A stretch of DNA of 64,000 nucleotides, from positions 254,501 through 318,500 of the forward strand of contig OZ025852.1 of the NCBI GenBank assembly GCA_964019425.1. The letters are read 5' to 3'. A model generated the notes under the pieces. It was not told the DNA's origin. It saw only the letters and a program-made list of their open reading frames with translations, and made no database searches. How positions within the stretch are numbered: the stretch's first letter is position 1; each line of letters opens with the position of its first letter. Position numbers and translations under genes: made by a program. Shown one piece after another: positions 21,357 to 33,200 of this stretch. Source of the DNA: Flectonema sp. DT1601. Lineage: Eukaryota; Euglenozoa; Diplonemea; Diplonemida; Diplonemidae.

Positions 21357-21545
21357 CTCTGCCTCTCTCTTAATTCTGTTCGTTTCTTTGAAACGAAAAT
21401 TCATTTGAATATTATTCCTTGGTCAGCAACAGTCATTGTCGCCCTCTGGGCCTGTTAAAAAAAAAAAAATAAAAAGAAAGTTTACATCGGGAATAGGGCA
21501 GGAGCCAAAAGCTCCCAGTCCGTTACTTCCCACTCTATCGAATTC
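21134..21545 (+). repeat. Y module copy 2 (retrotransposon 3' end)
   Basis: End of the left retrotransposon copy. It shares subfamily markers with the Y ending the right copy: the CCTCTGGG hairpin, CAGTCATTGTCGCC and the end CTCTATCGAATTC. Other Y copies have CCTTTGGG, CATCATTGTCGCC and mostly CTTTATCGAAATTC. X follows immediately. Confidence 0.82.
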
Positions 21546-23483
21546 TGTGTATGTTTTCTTCAGGTGTGAGTAGTTTTTTTGTTCTTGCTCTTCAGGGAGG
21601 GCCTTAGCCAAAAGCTAACAGTCCAAATCCCACCTGGTAAATTCAACTCAGTCCTTGTCAGTTTTGGCATCAAACCTGTAATGGTTTAATCATTACAGGT
21701 TATTTACTGAAATATTTGTTCTAAAAGTTGCTAAGTATTTCTCACTTAGAAATTTTTTATTTTTTTTATTTTCAGCTTAATTAGCTACAAATTGTTTCTA
21801 CTAAGTGTTTCTCACTTAGATTTTTTTTTTGCTTTTCAGCTCCTTAAAAGCTGCTAAGTGTTTCTGCTAAGTGTTTCTCACTTAGAATTTTATTGTTATG
21901 TTCGTTTTCTATCCCCTCTTCTATCCCTTTTGTTCAAAAAAAGCGATGAGAAATTTCTCTCATTCATGCTAAGATGCACTCTGAACTTTGATTTTTTGAT
22001 CTGAGTGTGAGGGAATGACCTGTTAGTGCATTGGGCATAAGCTGGGCTGCAGTTTAGATGTCTTAGGTGTTAATAAGGGGTTCCTCTTAGCATTTTTCTT
22101 TGTTCCCACCTTATGATTTTCTTGAAGAAAAAAAATAGAAGTCATAATGGTGCTTCCCTCTGGAAGGGTTGTAAGCCATGGTGTCCAACTAAATTAAAGG
22201 ACAAGTCTGGGATAATCCCTGCCAGAGGGGCGAGTATTCTACCATGGTTGAAATACTCTGGCAACTGATCTTCAATTTTATGTTGTTTGTTAGCTGCTGG
22301 TGTAATTTAATCATGTGTTGATACTTGCATTTATTTATTTGTTATCTTTTACTACAATAACTCTTGCCTACTGTAAAGGGAAATATTCTTGTGGGGAAAA
22401 ACCCGCGAGTTTTTATTATTTTTCCTGAATCCGCGAGAATATTTCCCCGCGGGAATATTTCCCTACAAGCATACTTTTTTTCTAGCCATTTTTTTGTTCT
22501 TTTTTGTGAAGAAAATATGTGTGCTACGAAGGAAAGTTTCAGCAAAAATTATTTTTATTGTGCAGTATGGTAGTTTTTTATTGTGTTTGCTTGGAGAATA
22601 ATGCTTTGTTCTACCTGACACTTGATGGAAGCACAAAGATTTCTTAGATTCTTGATCAACTGGCTGGCTTTCACAAAAATCCTCTGTGGCAGGGAAATAT
22701 TCTTGTGGGGAAAAACCCGCGAGTTTGAAAAAAAATCTCCAAATCCGCGAGAATATTTCCCCGCGGGAATATTTCCCCGCAAGAATATTTCCCCGCGAGA
22801 ATATTTCCCTTTACAGTATATCTTTTCTTTTTATTCTCTATCTGTTCTGGTCTGTTACTTCATTTGTCTTGTTTAACTTCAGTTATATGCATTTTACTTT
22901 TTATTGTTTCCCATCTACTTTTTATTTTCTGTTAGTTCTGGTCAGAAACCCCTGGGCAGCAAGAAGGAAAGTAGTTTAGTACTTCTGGGTGTTTGGCATC
23001 ACCCCCCATAGTGAGCAAGTACAACAGGTAGCATTGGTAGTCTGTTGATCCTGAGTGATCCCAGCTACAGTTTTGTTTTTCTTTCTTTTTTTTAGAAGAA
23101 GATCAGGACATCCAAGCACTGCTGGATAGTTGCTGAATGCAGGGCCTGCCTGTGGCATTATAATAACAGGCTAAGTCATTTGTAGTTCATAGTTTACCTT
23201 TGATTTTATAACTTCACACAGGTACTATGAACGATGAGAGATCCAGTGGGATCACTCAGGGTCTAGTAGAGACCACCAATGTTGTGCGTTGATAGGCAAG
23301 GTGACCAACCTTGACATTCTTTCTTTTCTCTCCTGTTGTGACAAACACAAAATACACACACAGCTTACAGTGTGTTCTTTGTGTATGTTTTCTTCAGGTG
23401 TGAGTAGTTTTTTTGTTCTTGCTCTTCAGGGAGGGCCTTAGCCAAAAGCTAACAGTCCAAATCCCACCTGGTAAATTCAACTC
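21546..23483 (-). repeat. X element copy 3, with nested MITE
   Basis: Starts and ends inside the same part of X (GTGTATGTTTTCTTCAGG at about 21547 and again about 23382), so it is one unit plus ~100 bp of overlap. MITE copy 2 is nested at 22371-22816. It ends at AAATTCAACTC where Y copy 3 begins with a 3-bp overlap. Confidence 0.85.
22369..22818 (-). mobile_element. MITE M, copy 2 (446 bp)
   Basis: Element 22371-22816, flanked by TA at 22369-22370 and 22817-22818. X copy 1 supplies the empty site (CTTGCCTATATCTTTTC near 1216). Inverted relative to copy 1 and apparently the same sequence. The small frames in it on both strands are not genes. Confidence 0.92.
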
Positions 23484-23879
23484 CCTGCTATCCTCATATC
23501 CCCACAATAATATTATACCTTTTCATTTTCTCTTTCCTTTTCTGGTCTTTTTTTTTTTTTTTTTTTTTCTTTTTTTCCCTTTTTCATACAACGTTTTTTA
23601 TTTATATTTTATTTTTTCTTTTTTTTATTTTTTCATGTTTGATTATTTCCTCTTCATATTTTTTTTTCTTTTCTTTCTTTTTTTTTTTTTTCTCTGCCTC
23701 TCTCTTAATTCTGTTCGTTTCTTTGAAACGAAAATTCATTTGAATATTATTCCTTGGTCAGCAACCATCATTGTCGCCCTTTGGGCCTGTTAAAAAAAAA
23801 AAAAAAAAAAAGAAAGTTTACATCGGGAATAGGGCAGGAGCCAAAAGCTCCCAGTCCGTTACTTCCCACTTTATCGAAA
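23481..23879 (+). repeat. Y module copy 3
   Basis: Starts at CTCCCTGCTATCC (lacking GAGCAT) and ends CTTTATCGAAAT. All three hairpins are present. Followed by 73 bp of X. Confidence 0.82.
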
Positions 23880-23983
23880 TTTGTCACAACAGGAGAGAAA
23901 AGAAAGAATGTCAAGGTTGGTCACCTTGCCTATCAACGCACAACATTGGTGGACATGGTAGCAAATTACCTAAATGGAATTTG
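23880..23983. repeat. Spacer made of X and SINE-tail fragments
   Basis: 23880-23952 is X in array orientation (TTGTCACAACAGGAGAG to CATTGGTGG). 23953-23983 carries the GCAAATTACCTAAATGG tail also seen inverted at about 1738-1765. It separates two inverted Y copies. Confidence 0.7.
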
Positions 23984-24377
23984 AATTTCGATAAAGTGGG
24001 AAGTAACGGACTGGGAGCTTTTGGCTCCTGCCCTATTCCCGATGTAAACTTTCTTTTTATTTTATTTTTTTTAACAGGCCCAAAGGGCGACAATGATGGT
24101 TGCTGACCAAGGAATAATATTCAAATGAATTTTCGTTTCAAAGAAACGAACAGAATTAAGAGAGAGGCAGAGAAAAAAAAGAAAGAAAAGAAAAAAGAAA
24201 AAAAAAATATGAAGAGGAAATAATCAAACATGAAAAAAAAAAAAAAAAAAAAATATATAAATAAAAAAACGTTGTATGAAAAAGGAAAAAAAAAAAAAAA
24301 AAAAAAAGACCAGAAAAGGAAAGAGAAAATGAAAAGGTATAATATTATTGTGGGGATATGAGGGATAGCAGGGAGAT

Positions 24378-24381
<4 letters not shown>
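23984..24381 (-). repeat. Y module copy 4
   Basis: Reverse-orientation Y. With copy 3 it forms an inverted repeat of ~400-bp arms around a ~104-bp spacer. It keeps the sat-side end (GAGATGCTC at 24373-24381) and is followed by satellite in the same reversed orientation. Confidence 0.82.
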
Positions 24382-24408
<27 letters not shown>

Positions 24409-24736
24409 ATTATTTAAAAAAGGAAACAATCAGTTTAGCGTCTCAACAATGATAACATTGTTTATTCTTTTTTTTTTTTTTTTTTTTAAATCCTTTTAAT
24501 TATTTTAAAGAAAAAACAATCAGTTTAGCGTCTTGACCAGGACGGAAAATAGAAAGTAATCGACATAGTCGATCGATAAAAAAAAACAATGATAACATTG
24601 TTTATTCCTTTTTTTTTTTTTTTTTTATTCTTTTTATTTATTTTTAAAGAAAAAACAATCAGTTTAGCGTCCTGACCAGGACGGAAAATAGAAAGTAATT
24701 GACATAGTCGATCGATAAAAAAACAATGATAACATT
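24382..24736 (-). repeat. Sat array 5
   Basis: Three units, reversed. The first has lost H2 and most of H3 (GCGTCTC joined directly to AACAATGATAACATTG at about 24440). It ends inside H1 and joins X. Confidence 0.88.
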
Positions 24737-26095
24737 GATTTTATAACTTCACATAAGTACTATGAACGATGAGAGATCCAGTGGGATCACTCAGGGTCTA
24801 GTAGAGACCACCAATGTTGTGCGTTGATAGGCAAGGTGACCAACCTTGACATTCTTTCTTTTCTCTCCTGTTGTGACAAACACAAAATACACACACAGCT
24901 TACAGTGTGTTCTTTGTGTATGTTTTCTTCAGGTGTGAGTAGTTTTTTTGTTCTTGCTCTTCAGGGAGGGCCTTAGCCAAAAGCTAACAGTCCAAATCTC
25001 ACCTGGTAAACTCAACTCAGTCTTTGTCAGTTTTGGCATCAAACCTGTAATGGTTACATTAACTACCATTTCAACAGGTTATTTACTGAAATATTTGTTC
25101 TAAAAGTTGCTAAGTATCTCTCACTTAGAAATTTTTTTATTTTTTTATTTTCAGCTCAATTAGCTACAAAGTGTTTCTACTAAGTGTTTCTCACTTAGAT
25201 TTTTTTTTGCTTTTCAGCTCCTTAAAAGCTGCTAAGTATTTCTGCTAAGTGTTTCTCACTTAGAATCTTATTGTTACTGTAAAGGGAAATATTCTCGCGG
25301 GGAAATATTCTTGCGGGGAAATATTCTCGCGGATTTTGAGATTTTTTTTTAAACTCGCGGGTTTTTCCCCGCAAGAATATTTCCCTGCCACAGAGGATTT
25401 TTGCGAAAGTCAGTCAGTTGATCAAGAATCTAAGAAATCTTTGTGCTTCTATCAAGTGTCTGGTGGAACAAAGCATTATTTACCAAACAAGCACAATAAA
25501 AAACCACCATATTGTACAATAAAAAGAATTTTTGCTGAAACTTTCCTTCGTAGCACACATATTTTCTTCACAAAAAAGAACCAAAAAAATGGCTGGAAAA
25601 AAAGTATGGGGAAATATTCTCGCGGATTTAGAAAAAATTATAAAAACTCGCGGGTTTTTCCCCACAAGAATATTTCCCTTTACAGTATGTTCGTTTTCTA
25701 TCCCTTCTCCTATCCCTTTTGTTCAAAAAAAGCGGGAGGAAATTCTCTCATTCACGCTAAGATGCACTCTGAACTTTGATTTTTTGATCTAAGTGTGAGG
25801 GAATGACCTGTTAGTGCATTGGGCATAGGCTGGGCTGCAGTTTAGATGTCTTAGGTGTTAATAGGGGGTTCCTCTTAGCATTTTTCTTTGTTCCCACCTT
25901 ATGATTTTCTTGAAGAAAAAAAAATAGAAGTCATAATGGTGCTTCCCTCTGGAAGGGTTGTAAGCCATGGTGTCCAACTAAATTAAAGGACAAGTCTGGG
26001 ATAATCCCTGCCAGAGGGGCGAGTATTCTACCATGGTTGAAATACTCTGGCAACTGATCTTCAATTTTATGTTGTTTGTTAGCTGCTGGTGTATC
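24737..26095 (-). repeat. X element copy 5, with nested MITE
   Basis: From TTTTATAACTTCACATAAG round to GTGTTGATACTT. Slightly diverged from copies 1 and 3. MITE copy 3 is nested at 25277-25685. It passes into a strongly diverged X-related stretch. Confidence 0.82.
25275..25687 (+). mobile_element. MITE M, copy 3 (409 bp)
   Basis: Element 25277-25685 with flanking TA at 25275-25276 and 25686-25687; the empty site is ATTGTTATGTTCG in X copy 1 (about 743). It has the same CTGTAAAGGGAAATATTC termini. About 37 bp shorter than copies 1 and 2 and with several substitutions, so an older or different subfamily. Confidence 0.9.
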
Positions 26096-27280
26096 TTGAT
26101 TATGTGTTGATACTTTATTTTTATTTTATTTTATTTAATTTGTTAAAAGAAAACAGGTAACTTTACATGAGCATCGGCTCGAACGGCTCTGGCGAAGCGA
26201 GTGAACGAGTCTGATTGCTGAGTATTGTATTCTGTTTTCTTGTTCTTTTTTTAATTTATTTCAAACAGGGCAACAGGGGGAAAGTTTGGTTTGTATCCCC
26301 TGGGTGTTTAGCGTCACCTGTTGAGGTGTAATGTATTCTGTTTACTTCTATCCCTTTGTTTTTTTTTTTTTTTTTTTTTATTTCAAACAGGACAGCAGGG
26401 GGAAAGTTTGTTTCGTACCCCCCGGGTGCTTAGCGTCACCCTCCATGCGATGCTTGCGCAGGGAGAGCCAAGGGTCGAGAACCCTGGAGATTACCTTTGT
26501 TTCTTTTTGTGACTGGATTGCAGTGGCGCAACCCATCACCCCACCTGTTGGTATCTTTTTATTTTTTTTATTTAAAGAAAAAAGCAGGCTAAGTCGCCTG
26601 AGCTGGCATCGCCAGAATATTTAACTTCACATGGCAATGTCAGCTCGTGAAGGGATCCAGTTGGATCAAAGGTTTTCTCCCCCCCCACTCTATTTATCGT
26701 CATTGGTGCGCACCTTCGAACAGGAAGGCCAACACTGACGGAATTTTTTTACTTCTCTTCCCAGGGTTGAACCTTGGGAAAAAAACAAACAATAAACACA
26801 GTGTAGACAAACACCCGCCGGACATCTGCAGAGCAGCGATCGATGTCGATGTCTTCGTTGTCGAACTTCCTGGCGTTTATGTTTTTGTTTTTAACAACAG
26901 CACAACACCAACTAACAGGTTTGTCCCATTGCCCGTTCTTTCTTGTTTCCCTTTGCCGCCGGAAGAACGAAGGTCGACGGAGGTCCGAAGCATTGCTTGC
27001 GATGATGTTCCGGTATGTGTTGCGTCTCTGTTATTTGTTTGTTTCAACTCAATTGGTTCATCTCAGGTTTTAGAAGTCTTCGTCCTGTTCGTTGGGAAGG
27101 GCCTGAATCAAAAGTTCACTGCCCCTATTCCTCTCCCAAATTTCTTATTCTGTATTTTTTTATTTGTAATCTTCTATTACAATCCTCTTTCTGTTCTGGT
27201 CTGTTACTTCATTTGTCTTGTTTAACTTCAGTTATATCCATTTACTTTTTATTGTTTCCCATCTACTTTTCATTTTCTAA
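26096..27280 (-). repeat. Diverged X relative
   Basis: Follows the X order on the minus strand with weak identity: CAGGGGGAAAGTTTG...GGGTGCTTAGCGTCACC (twice, about 26270 and 26395), CAGGCTAAGTCGCC (26584), GGGATCCAGTTGGATCA (26653), GGAAGGGCCTGAATCAAAAG (27095). The last ~95 bp (27188-27280) are close to standard X. The GGGTG...CACCC hairpin survives with changes only in its loop. A 192-codon frame (26647-27225) has no recognisable domain and is probably chance. Confidence 0.6.
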
Positions 27281-30200
27281 GTTGAATTTCCAGGTGAGAT
27301 TTGGACTGTTAGCTTTTGGCTAAGGCCCTCCCTGAAGAGCAAGAACAAAAAAACTACTCACACCTGAAGAAAACATACACAAAGAACACACTGTAAGCTG
27401 TGTGTGTATTTTGTGTTTGTCACAACAGGAGAGAAAAGAAAGAATGTCAAGGTTGGTCACCTTGCCTATCAACGCACAACATTGGTGGTCTCTACTAGAC
27501 CCTGAGTGATCCCACTGGATCTCTCATCGTTCATAGTACCCTATGTGAAGTTATAAAATCAAAGGTAAACTATGAACTACAAATGACTTAGCCTGTTATT
27601 ATAATGCCACAGGCAGGCCCTGCATTCAGCAACTATCCAGCAGTGCTTGAATGTCCTGATCTTCTTCTAAAAAAAAGAAAGAAAAACAAAACTGTAGCTG
27701 GGATCACTCAGGATCAACAGACTACCAATGCTACCTGTTGTACTTGCTCACTATGGGGGGTGATGCCAAACACCCAGAAGTACTAAACTGCTTTCCTTCT
27801 TGCTGCCCAGGGGTTTCTGACCAGAACTAATAGAAAATAAAAACAGATGGGAAACAATAAAAAGTAAAATGAATATAACTGAAGTTAAACAAGAATGTTG
27901 GTCCTAGACAAGACCTTAAACTGACTAACCGGTCTTAATTTTAACTAAGTGTTAACCTAGTTTCCTAGTTTCTAATATGAAATCTTTTTCTTTTTTTTTC
28001 TTTTTGAACAAAATGTAATTATTAATGTAAAAAAATGAAGAAACAGACCAGAACAGATAGAGAATAAAAAAGAAAAGATAATTGCAAGAGTTATTGTAGT
28101 AAAAGATTACAAATAAAAAAAAATGCAAGTATCAACACATGATCGAGATACACCAGCAGCTAACAAACAACATAAAATTGAAGATCAGTTGCCAGAGTAT
28201 TTCAACCATGGTAGAATACTCGCCCCTCTGGCAGGGATTATCCCAGACTTGTCCTTTAATTTAGTTGGACACCATGGCTTACAACCCTTCCAGAGGGAAG
28301 CACCATTATGACTTCTATTTTTTTTCTTCAAGAAAATCATAAGGTGGGAACAAAGAAAAATGCTAAGAGGAACCCCCTATTAACACCTAAGACATCTAAA
28401 CTGCAGCCCAGCCTATGCCCAATGCACTAACAGGTCATTCCCTCACACTCAGATCAAAAAATCAAAGTTCAGAGTGCATCTTAGCGTGAATGAGAGAATT
28501 TCCTCCCGCTCATTTTGAACAAAAGGGATAGGAGAAGGGATAGAAAACGAACATAAAAATAAAATTCTAAGTGAGAAACACTTAGCAGAAACACTTAGCA
28601 GCTTTTAAGGAGCTGAAAAGCAAAAAAAAAAACTAAGTGAGAAACACTTAGTAGAAACAATTTGTAGCTAATTAAGCTGAAAATAAAAAAATAAAAAATT
28701 TCTAAGTGAGAAATACTTAGCAACTTTTAGAACAAATATTTCAGTAAATAACCTGTAATGATTAAACCATTACAAGTTTGATGCCAAAACTGACAAGGAC
28801 TGAGTTGAATTTCCAGGTGAGATTTGGACTGTTAGCTTTTGGCTAAGGCCCTCCCTGAAGAGCAAGAACAAAAAAACTACTCACACCTGAAGAAAACATA
28901 CACAAAGAACACACTGTAAGCTGTGTGTGTATTTTGTGTTTGTCACAACAGGAGAGAAAAGAAAGAATGTCAAGGTTGGTCACCTTGCCTATCAACGCAC
29001 AACATTGGTGGTCTCTACTAGACCCTGAGTGATCCCACTGGATCTCTCATCGTTCATAGTACCCTATGTGAAGTTATAAAATCAAAGGTAAACTATGAAC
29101 TACAAATGACTTAGCCTGTTATTATAATGCCACAGGCAGGCCCTGCATTCAGCAACTATCCAGCAGTGCTTGAATGTCCTGATCTTCTTCTAAAAAAAAG
29201 AAAGAAAAACAAAACTGTAGCTGGGATCACTCAGGATCAACAGACTACCAATGCTACCTGTTGTACTTGCTCACTATGGGGGGTGATGCCAAACACCCAG
29301 AAGTACTAAACTGCTTTCCTTCTTGCTGCCCAGGGGTTTCTGACCAGAACTAATAGAAAATAAAAACAGATGGGAAACAATAAAAAGTAAAATGAATATA
29401 ACTGAAGTTAAACAAGAATGTTGGTCCTAGACAAGACCTTAAACTGACTAACCGGTCTTAATTTTAACTAAGTGTTAACCTAGTTTCCTAGTTTCTAATA
29501 TGAAATCTTTTTCTTTTTTTTTCTTTTTGAACAAAATGTAATTATTAATGTAAAAAAATGAAGAAACAGACCAGAACAGATAGAGAATAAAAAAGAAAAG
29601 ATAATTGCAAGAGTTATTGTAGTAAAAGATTACAAATAAAAAAAAATGCAAGTATCAACACATGATCGAGATACACCAGCAGCTAACAAACAACATAAAA
29701 TTGAAGATCAGTTGCCAGAGTATTTCAACCATGGTAGAATACTCGCCCCTCTGGCAGGGATTATCCCAGACTTGTCCTTTAATTTAGTTGGACACCATGG
29801 CTTACAACCCTTCCAGAGGGAAGCACCATTATGACTTCTATTTTTTTTCTTCAAGAAAATCATAAGGTGGGAACAAAGAAAAATGCTAAGAGGAACCCCC
29901 TATTAACACCTAAGACATCTAAACTGCAGCCCAGCCTATGCCCAATGCACTAACAGGTCATTCCCTCACACTCAGATCAAAAAATCAAAGTTCAGAGTGC
30001 ATCTTAGCGTGAATGAGAGAATTTCCTCCCGCTCATTTTGAACAAAAGGGATAGGAGAAGGGATAGAAAACGAACATAAAAATAAAATTCTAAGTGAGAA
30101 ACACTTAGCAGAAACACTTAGCAGCTTTTAAGGAGCTGAAAAGCAAAAAAAAAAACTAAGTGAGAAACACTTAGTAGAAACAATTTGTAGCTAATTAAGC

Positions 30201-33200
30201 TGAAAATAAAAAAATAAAAAATTTCTAAGTGAGAAATACTTAGCAACTTTTAGAACAAATATTTCAGTAAATAACCTGTAATGATTAAACCATTACAAGT
30301 TTGATGCCAAAACTGACAAGGACTGAGTTGAATTTCCAGGTGAGATTTGGACTGTTAGCTTTTGGCTAAGGCCCTCCCTGAAGAGCAAGAACAAAAAAAC
30401 TACTCACACCTGAAGAAAACATACACAAAGAACACACTGTAAGCTGTGTGTGTATTTTGTGTTTGTCACAACAGGAGAGAAAAGAAAGAATGTCAAGGTT
30501 GGTCACCTTGCCTATCAACGCACAACATTGGTGGTCTCTACTAGACCCTGAGTGATCCCACTGGATCTCTCATCGTTCATAGTACCCTATGTGAAGTTAT
30601 AAAATCAAAGGTAAACTATGAACTACAAATGACTTAGCCTGTTATTATAATGCCACAGGCAGGCCCTGCATTCAGCAACTATCCAGCAGTGCTTGAATGT
30701 CCTGATCTTCTTCTAAAAAAAAGAAAGAAAAACAAAACTGTAGCTGGGATCACTCAGGATCAACAGACTACCAATGCTACCTGTTGTACTTGCTCACTAT
30801 GGGGGGTGATGCCAAACACCCAGAAGTACTAAACTGCTTTCCTTCTTGCTGCCCAGGGGTTTCTGACCAGAACTAATAGAAAATAAAAACAGATGGGAAA
30901 CAATAAAAAGTAAAATGAATATAACTGAAGTTAAACAAGAATGTTGGTCCTAGACAAGACCTTAAACTGACTAACCGGTCTTAATTTTAACTAAGTGTTA
31001 ACCTAGTTTCCTAGTTTCTAATATGAAATCTTTTTCTTTTTTTTTCTTTTTGAACAAAATGTAATTATTAATGTAAAAAAATGAAGAAACAGACCAGAAC
31101 AGATAGAGAATAAAAAAGAAAAGATAATTGCAAGAGTTATTGTAGTAAAAGATTACAAATAAAAAAAAATGCAAGTATCAACACATGATCGAGATACACC
31201 AGCAGCTAACAAACAACATAAAATTGAAGATCAGTTGCCAGAGTATTTCAACCATGGTAGAATACTCGCCCCTCTGGCAGGGATTATCCCAGACTTGTCC
31301 TTTAATTTAGTTGGACACCATGGCTTACAACCCTTCCAGAGGGAAGCACCATTATGACTTCTATTTTTTTTCTTCAAGAAAATCATAAGGTGGGAACAAA
31401 GAAAAATGCTAAGAGGAACCCCCTATTAACACCTAAGACATCTAAACTGCAGCCCAGCCTATGCCCAATGCACTAACAGGTCATTCCCTCACACTCAGAT
31501 CAAAAAATCAAAGTTCAGAGTGCATCTTAGCGTGAATGAGAGAATTTCCTCCCGCTCATTTTGAACAAAAGGGATAGGAGAAGGGATAGAAAACGAACAT
31601 AAAAATAAAATTCTAAGTGAGAAACACTTAGCAGAAACACTTAGCAGCTTTTAAGGAGCTGAAAAGCAAAAAAAAAAACTAAGTGAGAAACACTTAGTAG
31701 AAACAATTTGTAGCTAATTAAGCTGAAAATAAAAAAATAAAAAATTTCTAAGTGAGAAATACTTAGCAACTTTTAGAACAAATATTTCAGTAAATAACCT
31801 GTAATGATTAAACCATTACAAGTTTGATGCCAAAACTGACAAGGACTGAGTTGAATTTCCAGGTGAGATTTGGACTGTTAGCTTTTGGCTAAGGCCCTCC
31901 CTGAAGAGCAAGAACAAAAAAACTACTCACACCTGAAGAAAACATACACAAAGAACACACTGTAAGCTGTGTGTGTATTTTGTGTTTGTCACAACAGGAG
32001 AGAAAAGAAAGAATGTCAAGGTTGGTCACCTTGCCTATCAACGCACAACATTGGTGGTCTCTACTAGACCCTGAGTGATCCCACTGGATCTCTCATCGTT
32101 CATAGTACCCTATGTGAAGTTATAAAATCAAAGGTAAACTATGAACTACAAATGACTTAGCCTGTTATTATAATGCCACAGGCAGGCCCTGCATTCAGCA
32201 ACTATCCAGCAGTGCTTGAATGTCCTGATCTTCTTCTAAAAAAAAGAAAGAAAAACAAAACTGTAGCTGGGATCACTCAGGATCAACAGACTACCAATGC
32301 TACCTGTTGTACTTGCTCACTATGGGGGGTGATGCCAAACACCCAGAAGTACTAAACTGCTTTCCTTCTTGCTGCCCAGGGGTTTCTGACCAGAACTAAT
32401 AGAAAATAAAAACAGATGGGAAACAATAAAAAGTAAAATGAATATAACTGAAGTTAAACAAGAATGTTGGTCCTAGACAAGACCTTAAACTGACTAACCG
32501 GTCTTAATTTTAACTAAGTGTTAACCTAGTTTCCTAGTTTCTAATATGAAATCTTTTTCTTTTTTTTTCTTTTTGAACAAAATGTAATTATTAATGTAAA
32601 AAAATGAAGAAACAGACCAGAACAGATAGAGAATAAAAAAGAAAAGATAATTGCAAGAGTTATTGTAGTAAAAGATTACAAATAAAAAAAAATGCAAGTA
32701 TCAACACATGATCGAGATACACCAGCAGCTAACAAACAACATAAAATTGAAGATCAGTTGCCAGAGTATTTCAACCATGGTAGAATACTCGCCCCTCTGG
32801 CAGGGATTATCCCAGACTTGTCCTTTAATTTAGTTGGACACCATGGCTTACAACCCTTCCAGAGGGAAGCACCATTATGACTTCTATTTTTTTTCTTCAA
32901 GAAAATCATAAGGTGGGAACAAAGAAAAATGCTAAGAGGAACCCCCTATTAACACCTAAGACATCTAAACTGCAGCCCAGCCTATGCCCAATGCACTAAC
33001 AGGTCATTCCCTCACACTCAGATCAAAAAATCAAAGTTCAGAGTGCATCTTAGCGTGAATGAGAGAATTTCCTCCCGCTCATTTTGAACAAAAGGGATAG
33101 GAGAAGGGATAGAAAACGAACATAAAAATAAAATTCTAAGTGAGAAACACTTAGCAGAAACACTTAGCAGCTTTTAAGGAGCTGAAAAGCAAAAAAAAAA

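Larger units (their letters stand above)
2180..21545 (+). mobile_element. Large RLE-type LINE-like retrotransposon, left copy, with nested insertions
   Basis: Order: N-terminal coding segment (2180-2780), MITE (2781-3226), reverse transcriptase/endonuclease (3229-about 6080), coiled-coil extension (to 7061 and 10291-10687, split by 7062-10290), 3'UTR (10688-11936 and 16805-16970, split by the Helitron-like insert), satellite (16971-21133) and terminal module Y (21134-21545). The right copy (54595-61828) has the same extension-UTR-satellite-Y order with different flanks. I infer that satellite and Y belong to the element. Without the nested insertions it would be about 10.8 kb. The 5' end is probably missing because coding sequence begins directly after an X fragment. 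Confidence 0.7.

Noticed and set aside
23413-23793. Phe/Leu-rich frames that look like membrane proteins
   Set aside because: They are translations of the poly(T) core of Y and satellite T-runs.
26647-27225. 192-codon frame as a gene
   Set aside because: It lies within the diverged X relative and antisense to the X order, with no domain and no relative in other X copies.
27281-28803. Hammerhead ribozyme (retrozyme) in the X unit
   Set aside because: I looked by eye for the CTGANGA...GAAA core on both strands of the unit and did not find it. A covariance-model search would be needed to exclude divergent forms.
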